DNA of 64,000 nt, taken from contig NZ_QDGZ01000007.1 of assembly GCF_003076135.1 (NCBI RefSeq), positions 186,001 through 250,000 on the forward strand, written 5' to 3'. Below are positions 1-11,456 of this stretch, piece by piece. Source of the DNA: Nocardioides gansuensis. Lineage in GTDB: Bacteria > Actinomycetota > Actinomycetes > Propionibacteriales > Nocardioidaceae. Positions within the stretch are counted from its first letter, which is position 1. Each line of letters starts with the position of its first letter. The notes beneath the pieces are model-generated. The model was not told where the DNA came from and did no database searches. It saw nothing but the letters and a program-made list of their open reading frames with translations. A program made the position numbers and the translations under genes.

Positions 1-584
1 GCCGCGACGTCGAGCTCGGTCATGCCGGTGTAGCCGGTGTCGGAGTCGCTGATCGCCTCGGCGCGGTATTCCTCGGCGTCCAGCCCGACCGCGCTGGCCT
101 TGATGCGCAGCGGCAGGTCCTTGGAGACCAGGGTGACGCGGCGGCCCTCGTTGGCGAGGTTGCGCGCCACCGCGAGGATGCGGGTGTCGTTGTCGCCCAG
201 CCGGAAGCCCGACGGCAGCGCCTCGGGGTCGGTGTGGTTGAGCTCGACCCGCACGGACCCGCCCTCGTCGCCGACCGGCACCGGGGTGTCGAGCCGGCCG
301 TGGGAGATCCGCAGCTCGTCGAGCATCCGCAGGGCAGACCGGGCGAAGAAGCCCAGCTCGGGGTGGTGCCGCTTGCCCTCGAGCTCGGTGATCACGACCA
401 CCGGCAGCACGACCTCGTGCTCGGCGAAGCGCTTGAGCGCACCGGGGTCCGCCAGCAGGACGCTGGTGTCGAGGACGTACGTGCGGTGCTGCGCAGCGTC
501 CTGACGAGGCGCCTCGGACTGGGCTGTCTCGGGCAGGACTGTCTCGGACCGTACGGAGCTGCGTGGAGTTGACTTGGCGGCCAC
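1..584 (-). CDS. PhoH-family protein, N-terminal PIN domain (partial, runs off left edge)
   Basis: The first 194 codons of a protein whose C-terminal part lies outside the window. After a variable 28-residue head comes a PIN domain. It starts at [13 protein letters not shown] with an acidic residue, continues with VITELEGK (second acidic residue) and later has [11 protein letters not shown] (third acidic cluster), as expected for a metal-dependent RNase fold. This arrangement is typical of PhoH2 (PIN fused to a PhoH ATPase/helicase; M. tuberculosis Rv1095). The PhoH half is not visible, so the fusion is inferred. The start is a GTG preceded by an AAAAGGGG purine run about 10 bases upstream. 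Family role: RNA unwinding and cleavage. Confidence 0.8.
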   Translation of the reverse strand, partial: MAAKSTPRSSVRSETVLPETAQSEAPRQDAAQHRTYVLDTSVLLADPGALKRFAEHEVVLPVVVITELEGKRHHPELGFFARSALRMLDELRISHGRLDTPVPVGDEGGSVRVELNHTDPEALPSGFRLGDNDTRILAVARNLANEGRRVTLVSKDLPLRIKASAVGLDAEEYRAEAISDSDTGYTGMTELDVA

Positions 585-898
585 GGCTACGACTACCCCT
601 TTTCGGGTCCGCGCGTGCACTCCTCGCCCGGCCCAGACTTCAGCAGATGGACCGGGCCGCCCCGCGGAGCACTGCTCCTCGACGCTGGGCCCGAAGGCCG
701 GAGTGCCGGCCCCCCTGCACGCTGTCCGGGGGCGCCAGCGCTCCCGGAGTGTCGTGCGTCGAGTCGTGAGTTTTCACGAACGGGCCTCCCGATACGGCGG
801 GCTTCCCCACCCGCCGGTGACTAAGACGGTACGCCGCGACGTGCGACAAACCCCGCGACACGCCCGAACTCGGGGTGAACGCTCCGTGGCCGAGCACC
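585..898. other. Intergenic region upstream of the phoH-like gene
   Basis: 314 bases without a convincing gene, between the end of the prenyltransferase gene and the phoH-like start, both on the minus strand. It must hold the phoH-like promoter and leader. A 7-bp inverted repeat with an 8-base loop (795-816, CGGCGGG / CCCGCCG) could be a terminator for the prenyltransferase gene or a leader hairpin. It has no T-run, and I could not match the region to a known riboswitch class. Confidence 0.4.
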
Positions 899-1675
899 TC
901 AGGAACCGAACCGGCGCTCGCGCTCGGCGTACGCCCGGATGGCACGGAGGAAGTCGACCCGCCGGAAGTCGGGCCACAGCGCCTCGCAGAAGTAGAACTC
1001 CGAGTGCGCGCTCTGCCAGAGCAGGAAGCCGCCGAGCCGCTGCTCCCCCGACGTGCGGATCACCAGGTCGGGGTCCGGCTGGCCCTTGGTGTAGAGGTGG
1101 TCGGCGATGTGCTCGACGTCGATGACGTCGGCGAGCTCCTCGAGCGTCATCCCCCTGCCGGCCTGCTCCTGGAGGAGCGAGCGGACCGCGTCGGCGATCT
1201 CGCGCCGGCCGCCGTAGCCGACCGCGATGTTCACCAGGATCCCGTCGATGTCCCCGGTGGCGGCCTCGGCCGCCTTGAGCCGCGACGCCGTGGAGTCGGG
1301 CAGCAGGTCGAGGGCGCCGACCGGGTGGATCCGCCAGCGGCGCTCCGCGGCGAGCGAGTCGACCGCGCCCTCGATGATCCGCAGCAGGCCCTCGAGCTGC
1401 TCGGGCGGGCGGTTGAGGTTGTCGGTCGAGAGCAGCCACAGCGTGACCACCTCGACGCCGACCTCCTCGCACCAGCCCAGCAGCGGACGGATGTTGTCCG
1501 CACCGGCCCGGTAGCCGCCCGCGGTGTCGAGGCCGACCGCCTTGGCCCAGCGCCGGTTGCCGTCGAGCATCACGCCCACGTGCTTGGGGATGCGGTCGCT
1601 CGGGAGGAACTTGACCACGCGAGCCTCGTACGCCGGGTAGAGGATCCGGCGCACAGCGTCCTTCCACGTGGTCAC
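899..1675 (-). CDS. cis-prenyltransferase, short-chain Z-farnesyl diphosphate synthase-like
   Basis: 258 residues, the usual length for the UppS family. The catalytic signature near residue 36 reads MLDGNRRWAK, with the Asp that binds Mg-diphosphate. DGNRRWA rather than DGNGRWA is the form I associate with the short-chain mycobacterial enzyme Rv1086, which makes (2Z,6E)-farnesyl diphosphate for decaprenyl phosphate synthesis. The C-terminal blocks RTSGEQRLGGFLLWQSA (isopentenyl diphosphate site) and FYFCEALWPDF are intact. I chose the GTG at 1675, giving VTTWKDAVRR. The same frame stays open far upstream, but that extension has low-complexity shadow composition and overlaps the divergent gene at 1743. 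Short-chain specificity is inference; a long-chain UppS is possible. Confidence 0.88.
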   Translation of the reverse strand: MTTWKDAVRRILYPAYEARVVKFLPSDRIPKHVGVMLDGNRRWAKAVGLDTAGGYRAGADNIRPLLGWCEEVGVEVVTLWLLSTDNLNRPPEQLEGLLRIIEGAVDSLAAERRWRIHPVGALDLLPDSTASRLKAAEAATGDIDGILVNIAVGYGGRREIADAVRSLLQEQAGRGMTLEELADVIDVEHIADHLYTKGQPDPDLVIRTSGEQRLGGFLLWQSAHSEFYFCEALWPDFRRVDFLRAIRAYAERERRFGS

Positions 1676-1742
1676 CGGCCGATCGTAGCCCGCAGCGGCG
1701 CGCCGCCTCGCGACAACCAGCGAGGCAGAGCATGGTGGGTGG

Positions 1743-2282
1743 GTGAAGCACCATCCCTTGCTCGGCCGGGACGAGACGACCAGCGACCTGCGCGACTCGC
1801 CGCCCCGCCCGGCCGCCCGGTTGGGCCGCTGGGCGGGCCAGGCGTTGCTGGTCGCGATTCTGGTCGCCGCGGCGCTCGGCCTGCTCGGCGCGCGGACCGC
1901 CGAGCAGTCGGTCGAGTCGGGCAGCTGGCGGCTCCACGTCGAGCACGCGCAGACCACCCGAGCCGGCCAGCCCGCGCCCCTGCACCTGAGGATCGAGGCG
2001 TTCGCCGGCTTCGGGAAGACCGTCCAGGTGCGCCTGTGCGACGACCTGTTCGACGACCTCGACTTCCAGAACTGGTATCCCAACCCCGCGGCCGAGACGT
2101 CGTCGCCGCCCTACGTGGTCTACGAGTTCGACCCGCCGCCCCGCGGGGAGGTGCTCGAGGTGAGCCTCGACGCCCGCACAGCGCCTGGCAAGTTCGGCGA
2201 GGTCGACGACTGCGAGGTCTCGGTGCTGGTCGAGGACGAGCCGGTCCTGACCACGGAGTTCACCGTCTGGAGGCTGCCCTGA
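1743..2282 (+). CDS. Membrane-anchored protein of unknown function
   Basis: 179 residues. An arginine- and proline-rich cytoplasmic head of about 30 residues is followed by one membrane segment (residues about 32-50, QALLVAILVAAALGLLGA). The rest is an acidic extracytoplasmic domain of about 130 residues that looks beta-rich. I do not recognise the family. The gene diverges from the prenyltransferase gene (67 bases between starts). Its stop codon overlaps the ATG of the next gene by one base (TGATG), so the two are almost certainly co-transcribed and perhaps translationally coupled. Confidence 0.65.
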   Translation: MKHHPLLGRDETTSDLRDSPPRPAARLGRWAGQALLVAILVAAALGLLGARTAEQSVESGSWRLHVEHAQTTRAGQPAPLHLRIEAFAGFGKTVQVRLCDDLFDDLDFQNWYPNPAAETSSPPYVVYEFDPPPRGEVLEVSLDARTAPGKFGEVDDCEVSVLVEDEPVLTTEFTVWRLP

Positions 2283-2767
2283 TGGACATCCTGATCCGCG
2301 CGCTGGTCATCTTCGTCTTCCTCTGGCTCGTCGTCCGCGTGGGCGGCAAGCGCGAGGTCGCGCAGCTCTCCGCGTTCGACATGCTGCTGCTCGTCACGGT
2401 CGGCGACCTGGTCGCCCAGGGCGTCGTGCAGGAGGACTACTCCCTCACCGCGGCCCTCATCGCGGTGTCGACGTTCACGGTGGCCAGCCTGGTGCTCAGC
2501 CTCGCCAACCTGCGGTTCCCGGCCCTGCAGCCGTGGATCGGCGGCCGCGCACGCATCGTCGTCCGCGACGGCGAGCCTCTGCTCGACGTCCTCCACAGCG
2601 AGCAGCTGACCCTGGGCGACCTCCACGAGGCCGCGCGCGAGAAGGGCATCCGCCGGCTCTCCGACATCGAGATGTGCGTCCTGGAGACCGACGGTGCGTT
2701 CTCCTTCTTCACCCACGACGCGCCGCGGGGAAAGGACGGCTCGCGCGACGACCAGGAGGTCCAGTGA
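2282..2767 (+). CDS. DUF421 (YetF-like) membrane protein
   Basis: 161 residues. Three N-terminal hydrophobic segments (residues about 3-22, 33-52 and 58-78) carry the family pattern VRVGGKREVAQLSAFDMLLLV. A short soluble domain follows, with LLDVLHSEQLTLGDLHEAAREKGI leading into LSDIEMCVLETDGAFSFF. This is the DUF421/YetF layout, at the short end of the family range. The family is usually attributed to the cell envelope, with no known reaction. It is coupled by a one-base overlap to the membrane-anchored protein upstream. A hemolysin III gene follows after 58 bases on the same strand. Confidence 0.85.
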   Translation: MDILIRALVIFVFLWLVVRVGGKREVAQLSAFDMLLLVTVGDLVAQGVVQEDYSLTAALIAVSTFTVASLVLSLANLRFPALQPWIGGRARIVVRDGEPLLDVLHSEQLTLGDLHEAAREKGIRRLSDIEMCVLETDGAFSFFTHDAPRGKDGSRDDQEVQ

Positions 2768-2825
2768 CGCGTCACTCCCGCCGGAACCGTGGCCTCCTGA
2801 CCTACGGTCCCGTAACCTGATCTGG

Positions 2826-3548
2826 ATGAACGACATGCTGCGCCACCGCCTCGACGACCTCGGCGACCGCGTCGACGGGGTCATCGCCGAGGTCAAGCCG
2901 CGCCTGCGCGGCTGGCTGCATGCGGTCACCGCCCCGCTGACGCTGGCCGCCGGCGTCGTGCTCATCGCGCTCTCTCCCGACGACCTGACGCGCACCGGCT
3001 CGGCGATCTTCACGCTGTCGGCCGTGCTGCTCTTCGGGGTCTCCGCGGTCTACCACCGCGGTCACTGGTCGCCCCGGGTGCACGCCGTGCTGCAGCGCCT
3101 CGACCACTCCAACATCTTCCTGTTGATCGCCGGGTCCTGCACGCCGTTCGCGCTGCTCCTTCTCGAGGGCGCCGACCGCTGGACGATGCTCGCCATCAGC
3201 TGGGGCGGAGCCATCGCCGGCGTGCTCACGAAGGTGTTCTGGTCCTCGGCTCCCCGCGGGCTCTCGGTCCCGATCTACATCGCGCTCGGCTGGGCGCCGG
3301 TGTTCTTCTTCGGCGACTTCTTCCGCGGCGCGATGGCGTCGTACGGCGCGGGGCTGGGCACCGCGGTGATGGCGCTCGTGATCCTCGGCGGGGCGTTCTA
3401 CACGCTCGGCGGCATCGTCTACGGCACCAAGCGACCCAACCCCTGGCCGCGCTGGTTCGGCTTCCACGAGGTGTTCCACACCTTCACGATCGTCGCGTTC
3501 GTGGCCCACTACGTCGGCGTCTCGCTGGCGACCTACTCCCTGCGCTGA
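2826..3548 (+). CDS. Hemolysin III / PAQR-family membrane protein
   Basis: 240 residues with seven predicted membrane segments. Family landmarks are present: SAVYHRG (His in the first conserved block), LQRLDHSNIFLLIAGSCTPF (the DHs.i...G.yTP motif), and the C-terminal GFHEVFHTFTIVAFVAHY, whose histidines form the metal site in PAQR proteins. Bacterial members (YqfA/TrhA) affect membrane lipid homeostasis; the haemolysin name is historical. The start is the ATG at 2826. It ends 6 bases before the stop of the convergent DUF1353 gene. Confidence 0.92.
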   Translation: MNDMLRHRLDDLGDRVDGVIAEVKPRLRGWLHAVTAPLTLAAGVVLIALSPDDLTRTGSAIFTLSAVLLFGVSAVYHRGHWSPRVHAVLQRLDHSNIFLLIAGSCTPFALLLLEGADRWTMLAISWGGAIAGVLTKVFWSSAPRGLSVPIYIALGWAPVFFFGDFFRGAMASYGAGLGTAVMALVILGGAFYTLGGIVYGTKRPNPWPRWFGFHEVFHTFTIVAFVAHYVGVSLATYSLR

Positions 3549-3554
3549 GCCGGC

Positions 3555-4475
3555 TCAGCTCCCGACGAGCCAGGCGAAGGTCGCCAGCGCCACGGTCACC
3601 ACGCCGACGAGCAGCAGCCTGGCTGCCCACGGCGCGCGCCGCGCCACCCACTCGACGGCCTGGTAGCCCAGCGTGATCACCGCCAGGCCGACGGTGACGT
3701 GGAGCAGCACCGCGAGCATCACACCGCCGATCGCCCCGGCCGGCCAGAAGCGCCCCCAGGCGGCGCACAGCACCAGCGGGACCACGATGGCAGCGGCCAG
3801 CCCACCCGCCACCTCGACCCACCACGACCGGTCGCCCATCCACGGCACCTGCCACGCCAGCGGCCAGCTGCGGTCGAAGAGGTCGGCGGTGGCGCTGTAG
3901 CCGAGGTGCACGATCAGGAGCAGCGTCGCGCCCACCCCCGCGCGCAGCGCCCACCGGCCCCATGCCGTGCGTGCCGTGCCGGAGCCGACGAAGATCGTCG
4001 CCAGGGTCACGGCGGACCACACGATCCAGCGCCGCACCACCCCGGTGCCGGTGTCGGCCATCGCGTCGCGGAACACCCGGTCGGCCTCGACGCGGGACAG
4101 CCGATGGCCCTCGGTGGAGACGTAGGACGCGCCGTCCTCCCCGCCGACCAGGCCGTCGTGAAGCAGCGCCGCCGGCAGGTGGGCCCCGGTCTTGGGCACC
4201 AGCCAGGTGAACAGCGCGGGCACCGACGTCAGGTCGGTGCGGAACCCCCGGGCGGCCGGCACGAGCAGCTCGCCGAGGTGGCGGTCGAGGTAGGCCAGCC
4301 GGCGCTCCATGCTGAACACCTCGATCTCCTGCTCCGCGTGCCGCTCGAGCACGATGCGTGGCGCGTGGCCGGGAGCGGGCGGCACCTCCGGCGAGTCACC
4401 GTCGGGGAGCGCGCCCCCGTCGTAGAACCTGCGTGCCTCGACACGCACCTGCTCCTCCAGCACCCGAGCTCGCAT
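3555..4475 (-). CDS. DUF1353 protein with C-terminal membrane region
   Basis: 306 residues. The N-terminal half (residues about 35-150) carries a DUF1353-like pattern: GFRTDLTSVPALFTWLVPKTGAHLPAALLHDGL, followed by a VEADRVFRDAM block. DUF1353 is found in phage and bacterial proteins of unknown activity. The C-terminal half has about five hydrophobic segments (residues about 148-305), an unusual extension that puts the DUF1353 domain on the membrane. It is convergent with hemolysin III and shares orientation with the yyaL-like gene upstream (36 bases away), so the two may form an operon. Confidence 0.75.
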   Translation of the reverse strand: MRARVLEEQVRVEARRFYDGGALPDGDSPEVPPAPGHAPRIVLERHAEQEIEVFSMERRLAYLDRHLGELLVPAARGFRTDLTSVPALFTWLVPKTGAHLPAALLHDGLVGGEDGASYVSTEGHRLSRVEADRVFRDAMADTGTGVVRRWIVWSAVTLATIFVGSGTARTAWGRWALRAGVGATLLLIVHLGYSATADLFDRSWPLAWQVPWMGDRSWWVEVAGGLAAAIVVPLVLCAAWGRFWPAGAIGGVMLAVLLHVTVGLAVITLGYQAVEWVARRAPWAARLLLVGVVTVALATFAWLVGS

Positions 4476-4511
4476 GCCACCACTGTGGCAGCGAGCAGGG
4501 ACACCGTCGCG

Positions 4512-7531
<3,020 letters not shown>

Positions 7532-8044
7532 ACGCTCCACGAGGTGCCACTCCCCAAGTCGCTCATGCACGACGAGCTCCTCCCCCGCGTCAAGGAGCTG
7601 CTCGACCTGCCCGCCAAAGCGACGCTGCAGCAGGTCGTCAATGCTCAGGAGGCCGAGCGTGAGCGCCGGGCGTCGCTGGCGGTTCGGGAGAAGGACAAGA
7701 ACCTCGCCTGGTGGAACTACCCCGTCCCACCCGAAGAGGACTTGTGGCTCTTCGTCGACACTGCCACGGGCCTGCCCGTCAAGCCCGAGATGCACAACGA
7801 GCGCTGGCACCGCGTCCGCACGTGGGTCGAGGAGAACGATCCGGAAAACGCGTGGCCGCGGTCCATCGTGTACCGCAACCTCCGCCACCACGCCGCGACC
7901 AGGTGGTTCCACGAGGAGCTCGGCGAGCCCTGGGAGGTTGTCGCCCAATACCTCGGGGACAAGCTCACCACCGTGCTGAACCACTATGTCCGTGCCGGCG
8001 AGGACGCGCTGCGCGATTCGGTCATGAGGCTGGCGAGGCTGTGA

Positions 8045-8432
8045 CGCATTGATGAGGCCCCGCGCCGGACGGGAAGCCCGATCGTGTGCGGACCGGGAAT
8101 TGAACCGGAACCCTCTGGAAGAGATCGGGCGCCACGGAAAGGCCTGGAAGATCGGGGATCTCCTCGGGTTTACGCGGAGAGACCTCGCGGCCAACTCGGA
8201 GTTTAGCGGGTCGCCATGGGACCGCGGCGGAGTCTAAGTGACCGGTTTCTGGCAGCCGCTCGAATCCACCACCCAACTGGACCAGGACTCCCTAGCACGG
8301 TCAGGAGCGGCCTCACCCAGTGAGGCCGCTCCTCAGTCGACGCGGGTGGCTCCGGCTCCGCCGACAACGCACAGGCCGACGAAGAGTCTCCAACGTTTGT
8401 CCGGACTGGGCCTGGTTTGAACAATCTTGCTG
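8045..8432. other. Intergenic region downstream of the integrase
   Basis: 388 bases between the convergent ends of the integrase and the transporter gene. It contains one strong hairpin (8303-8333). It also contains a T-arm-like sequence at 8092-8112 on the minus strand, with a mismatch in the stem and no anticodon arm. No coding sequence is convincing. In a functional element this side could hold excisionase or accessory sites, but none is recognisable. Confidence 0.5.
8303..8333. terminator. Bidirectional hairpin terminator between integrase and MHS transporter
   Basis: A perfect 12-bp inverted repeat, AGGAGCGGCCTC (8303-8314) and GAGGCCGCTCCT (8322-8333), with a 7-base loop. It sits between two convergent genes, about 260 bases after the integrase stop and 100 bases after the transporter stop. 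There is no long T-run, as is common in high-GC actinobacteria. Confidence 0.65.
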
Positions 8433-9800
8433 TCAGACCGCTGGCTTCGTGATGCCGTTGCCAAGGCCGCTCGACGAAGGCATCTCAAGGAGGTCCTCAT
8501 CCCGCAGAGTGCGGCGACTCGACGTTTCTGCCAGGGCCCAGGTGCACGCGACGCTGACGAGTGCCAAAATGGCGAGCATCGCCCCGACGGCGACACCGCC
8601 CATCGCGTCGGCCAAGACAGGCGCCAGGAGCGGTGGGATTGCGGCGCCGATGATGCCGCCGAGGTTGTAGCCCGTGCCGGCCCCGGTGTAGCGGTATCGG
8701 GTGGCGAAGAGCTCGGGGAGGAACGCTCCCACCGGTCCGTAGGCGAGGCCGTAGAGGGCAAGTGTGCCCGCCAGTGCAACGCCGAACGCGAAGCCGCTAC
8801 CCGTGTCCACGAGCGGGAACATGACGAATGCCCAGACGCCCGCCGCGGCGCTTGTTCCCATGATGATCCGGCGACGGCCGTACCGGTCTGACAGCTTGCC
8901 GCCCAGGAACACGAAACAGGCCGCAACAAGTGCAGCGACGATGCCCATGGCGAGAACGGTTCCGCGCTCGATACCAGCGACGGCGGTGCCGTAGGAAGTG
9001 AGGTAGGCGGCGCCCACGTAGAAGAGTGCGAACTGGACCCCCATGAGGCCGGCGGAGAGCAGCACCTCGCGCCACTGATCGCGAAGCACGCCGGCGAAGG
9101 GAGAAGTGCGCTTGGTCGATCGGGTCGCTTCCTGCTCCGCTCGGAAGACCGGCGTCTCATCGATGGTCCCTCGCACCCAAAGCCCGATGAGCACGAGGAC
9201 GGCGCTGGCGATGAACGGGATGCGCCACCCGTAGGAGAGAAATGCCTCGTCACTGTTACCGATGATCTTGTCTGTCGCCAGGAAGGTCGCGCTGGACAAG
9301 GCGAAGCCGAGCGAGCCGCCAAGTTGGGGGAAGACGGCGTAGAAGCCTCGTCGGCCGGCTGGCGCGTACTCGGCGGTGAGCAGGTTGGCTCCGGCCCATT
9401 CACCGCCCACGGCGAGACCCTGCGCGAAGCGAAGGACGACGAGGCAGATCGGGGCTACGACCCCGATCGAATCGGCGGACGGAAGGAGTCCGACTGCCAC
9501 CGTCGCGGAACCCATGAGGAGCAGCGTGGTGATGAGCGTGCCTTTGCGGCCGAGTACGTCGCCGAAGTGGCCGAAGATGATGGCTCCGAGTGGACGCGCG
9601 ACGAACGCGACGGCGAAGGTGGCGAAGGAGGCCACGGTGCCGGCGGTGGAGCCGAGGGCCGGGAAGAAGACGGTCGGGAAGACCAGGGCCGCGGCCGTGC
9701 CGTAGATGAAGAAGTCGTAGTACTCGATGGTCGTGCCGATACAACCTGCGGTGGCGACCCGCCGCATCGAGTTCCTGTCGGCTTGTCTGACGCTACTCAT
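8433..9800 (-). CDS. MHS-family major facilitator transporter
   Basis: 455 residues, 12 predicted membrane segments. MHS (metabolite:H+ symporter, ShiA/KgtP/ProP-like) marks are clear: IGTTIEYYDFFIYGTAAALVF in the first segment, then FGHFGDVLGRKGTL in the loop between segments 2 and 3, and VLRFAQGLAVGGEWAGA in segment 4. The family imports organic acids such as shikimate, oxoglutarate and benzoate-like acids. I chose the ATG at 9800, which has AAAGGG 9 bases upstream, over a TTG two codons earlier. It is last in the acyl-CoA catabolic cluster, so it probably imports that cluster's acid substrate. Confidence 0.88.
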   Translation of the reverse strand: MSSVRQADRNSMRRVATAGCIGTTIEYYDFFIYGTAAALVFPTVFFPALGSTAGTVASFATFAVAFVARPLGAIIFGHFGDVLGRKGTLITTLLLMGSATVAVGLLPSADSIGVVAPICLVVLRFAQGLAVGGEWAGANLLTAEYAPAGRRGFYAVFPQLGGSLGFALSSATFLATDKIIGNSDEAFLSYGWRIPFIASAVLVLIGLWVRGTIDETPVFRAEQEATRSTKRTSPFAGVLRDQWREVLLSAGLMGVQFALFYVGAAYLTSYGTAVAGIERGTVLAMGIVAALVAACFVFLGGKLSDRYGRRRIIMGTSAAAGVWAFVMFPLVDTGSGFAFGVALAGTLALYGLAYGPVGAFLPELFATRYRYTGAGTGYNLGGIIGAAIPPLLAPVLADAMGGVAVGAMLAILALVSVACTWALAETSSRRTLRDEDLLEMPSSSGLGNGITKPAV

Positions 9801-9953
9801 GTTCAAAGACCCTTTCGATGCTGAGACTCAACGCCCCGGTGCGCCCGTGGCGCGGTGCTTGGACTAAGCCTCGTCGTCCCGCGCGCCGAGATATACGTCA
9901 CTTACTCACACTGCTGGCCTGGATTTGGTGTGCGTTTCCATGACCCGGGCGGG

Positions 9954-11390
9954 CTACCACGCCACCGACATGTAGGACGTCTCCTGGTATTCGGCCAGGC
10001 CCTCGTGGCCTCCCTCGCGCCCTAGCCCTGAATTCTTGACGCCACCGAAGGGAGCCGCGGGGTCGGAGACCAGACCACGGTTGACGCCCACCATGCCGAC
10101 TTCGAGTTGCTCCGCAACACGAAGTGCGGAGGAGAGAGAGCCATAGACATAGGCCGTGAGCCCTGCGTCGGTGTCGTTCGCCAGGTGCACGGCCTCTTCC
10201 TCGTCGTCCACGACGACGATCGGCGCCACCGGCCCGAATATCTCCTGCTGCAGGATCGGGTTGTCGGGAGCGACTCCCGTCACGACAGTGGGCGGGTGGA
10301 AGTAGCCCCGGCCGGGTCTGGAGGACAGTGTGTCCGCCGTGGCGCCGTGGGCGACTGCCTCGGCGACCTTCGCTTGGATGCCGGAGACGGCGCGGTCGGT
10401 GATCATGGGGCCGAGCTGAGTGTCCGGCTGGTAGGCCATGCCTATGCGTAGCGCCGCCAACCGGTGACTGAAGATGTCCAAGAATTGATCGGCCACGGCT
10501 CGGTGGACCAGGAACCGGTTGGCGGCGGTGCATGCCTGGCCACCGTTTTGCATCTTGGCGATGAGCGCACCTTCGACCGCGTCCTCGACCTCGGCGTCCG
10601 GAAGGACCACGAAGGGGGCGTTGCCACCGAGCTCCATCGACGTGCGAATCACGTTCGTGGCTGAACGCTCGAGCAGGGCGCGTCCGACGGTGGTCGAGCC
10701 GGTGAAGGAGAGCTTGCGGACCCGATTGTCGTCCAGTGCAGCGCCGACGACGGGTCCGGGATTCTCCGTGGTGACCACATTGACTACGCCCCTCGGTAGG
10801 CCGGCGTCGTCGAGCAATCGGGCTAGCAGGAGCGCGGTCAGGGGCGTCTCGGCGGCTGGCTTGAGACCGAGGGTGCAGCCTGCGGCAAGCGCGGGGGCGA
10901 TTTTCCGTGTGGCCATCGCTGCCGGGAAGTTCCACGGAGTGACGAGAAGGCAGACGCCCACGGGTTTCCTGCTGGTGAGGATCTTCGCCGCCCCGGAGGG
11001 ACTTGTGCGGAACTCCCCTCCGATCTGCGCGGCCTGCTCGCCGAACCAGCGGAAGAATTCCGCGGCGTACGCGACTTCGGCGCGCGCGTCGGGAAGGGTC
11101 TTGCCCATCTCGAGGGACATGAGCATCGCGATGTCGTCTGTGCGCGCGACTGTGAGTTCGTAGGCCGTCCGCAGCACCTCCGCCCGCGTCCGAGGCGGGG
11201 TCGCGCTCCAGGAGGAGAGGGCCTCGCTGGCGGCGTCGACCGCGGCCTTCATCTCCTCAACTCCGGCGTTGGCGACCTCGGCCAGCTGGTCACCGGTGGA
11301 TGGGTTGATCACGGGCGTCACGTCGCTGGTGTGGCGCCACTCGCCTGCGATCCACGCTCCGCGGTCCGGGGAGAGCTGGTCGATGGTCAT
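9954..11390 (-). CDS. NAD(P)-dependent aldehyde dehydrogenase, succinate-semialdehyde dehydrogenase type
   Basis: 478 residues, full length for the ALDH superfamily. The cofactor block is LLVTPWNFPAAMATRKIAPALAAGC. The general-base Glu is in MELGGNAPFVV (residues about 249-259) and the nucleophile Cys in NGGQACTAANRF (about 285). GabD-like spacing suggests a semialdehyde substrate. ATG start with AGGAG about 8 bases upstream. It lies 67 bases downstream of the acyl-CoA dehydrogenase gene and 153 bases before the MHS transporter, within the same minus-strand cluster. The actual substrate is unknown. Confidence 0.88.
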   Translation of the reverse strand: MTIDQLSPDRGAWIAGEWRHTSDVTPVINPSTGDQLAEVANAGVEEMKAAVDAASEALSSWSATPPRTRAEVLRTAYELTVARTDDIAMLMSLEMGKTLPDARAEVAYAAEFFRWFGEQAAQIGGEFRTSPSGAAKILTSRKPVGVCLLVTPWNFPAAMATRKIAPALAAGCTLGLKPAAETPLTALLLARLLDDAGLPRGVVNVVTTENPGPVVGAALDDNRVRKLSFTGSTTVGRALLERSATNVIRTSMELGGNAPFVVLPDAEVEDAVEGALIAKMQNGGQACTAANRFLVHRAVADQFLDIFSHRLAALRIGMAYQPDTQLGPMITDRAVSGIQAKVAEAVAHGATADTLSSRPGRGYFHPPTVVTGVAPDNPILQQEIFGPVAPIVVVDDEEEAVHLANDTDAGLTAYVYGSLSSALRVAEQLEVGMVGVNRGLVSDPAAPFGGVKNSGLGREGGHEGLAEYQETSYMSVAW

Positions 11391-11456
11391 GGGTCACTCC
11401 TGTCGAGAAGTGGTGCAAGGTTCATGGGGGCCTCGAAGGCGCCCGGCCCATTGGGA

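Noticed and set aside
795..816. Possible c-di-AMP or other riboswitch upstream of the phoH-like gene
   Set aside because: Only a simple hairpin fits; none of the conserved riboswitch core sequences could be found.
774..2083. Long minus-strand open frames extending the prenyltransferase N-terminus to about 394 residues
   Set aside because: High-GC read-through. The added part has no homology, is low complexity and overlaps a divergent gene; the family starts near residue 137 of that frame.
8092..8112. tRNA T-arm-like sequence on the minus strand (CCGGTTCAATTCCCGG core), which could have been an att site in a tRNA gene
   Set aside because: One T-stem pair is mismatched and I could not build acceptor, D or anticodon arms around it. 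The att repeats are clearly in yyaL instead.
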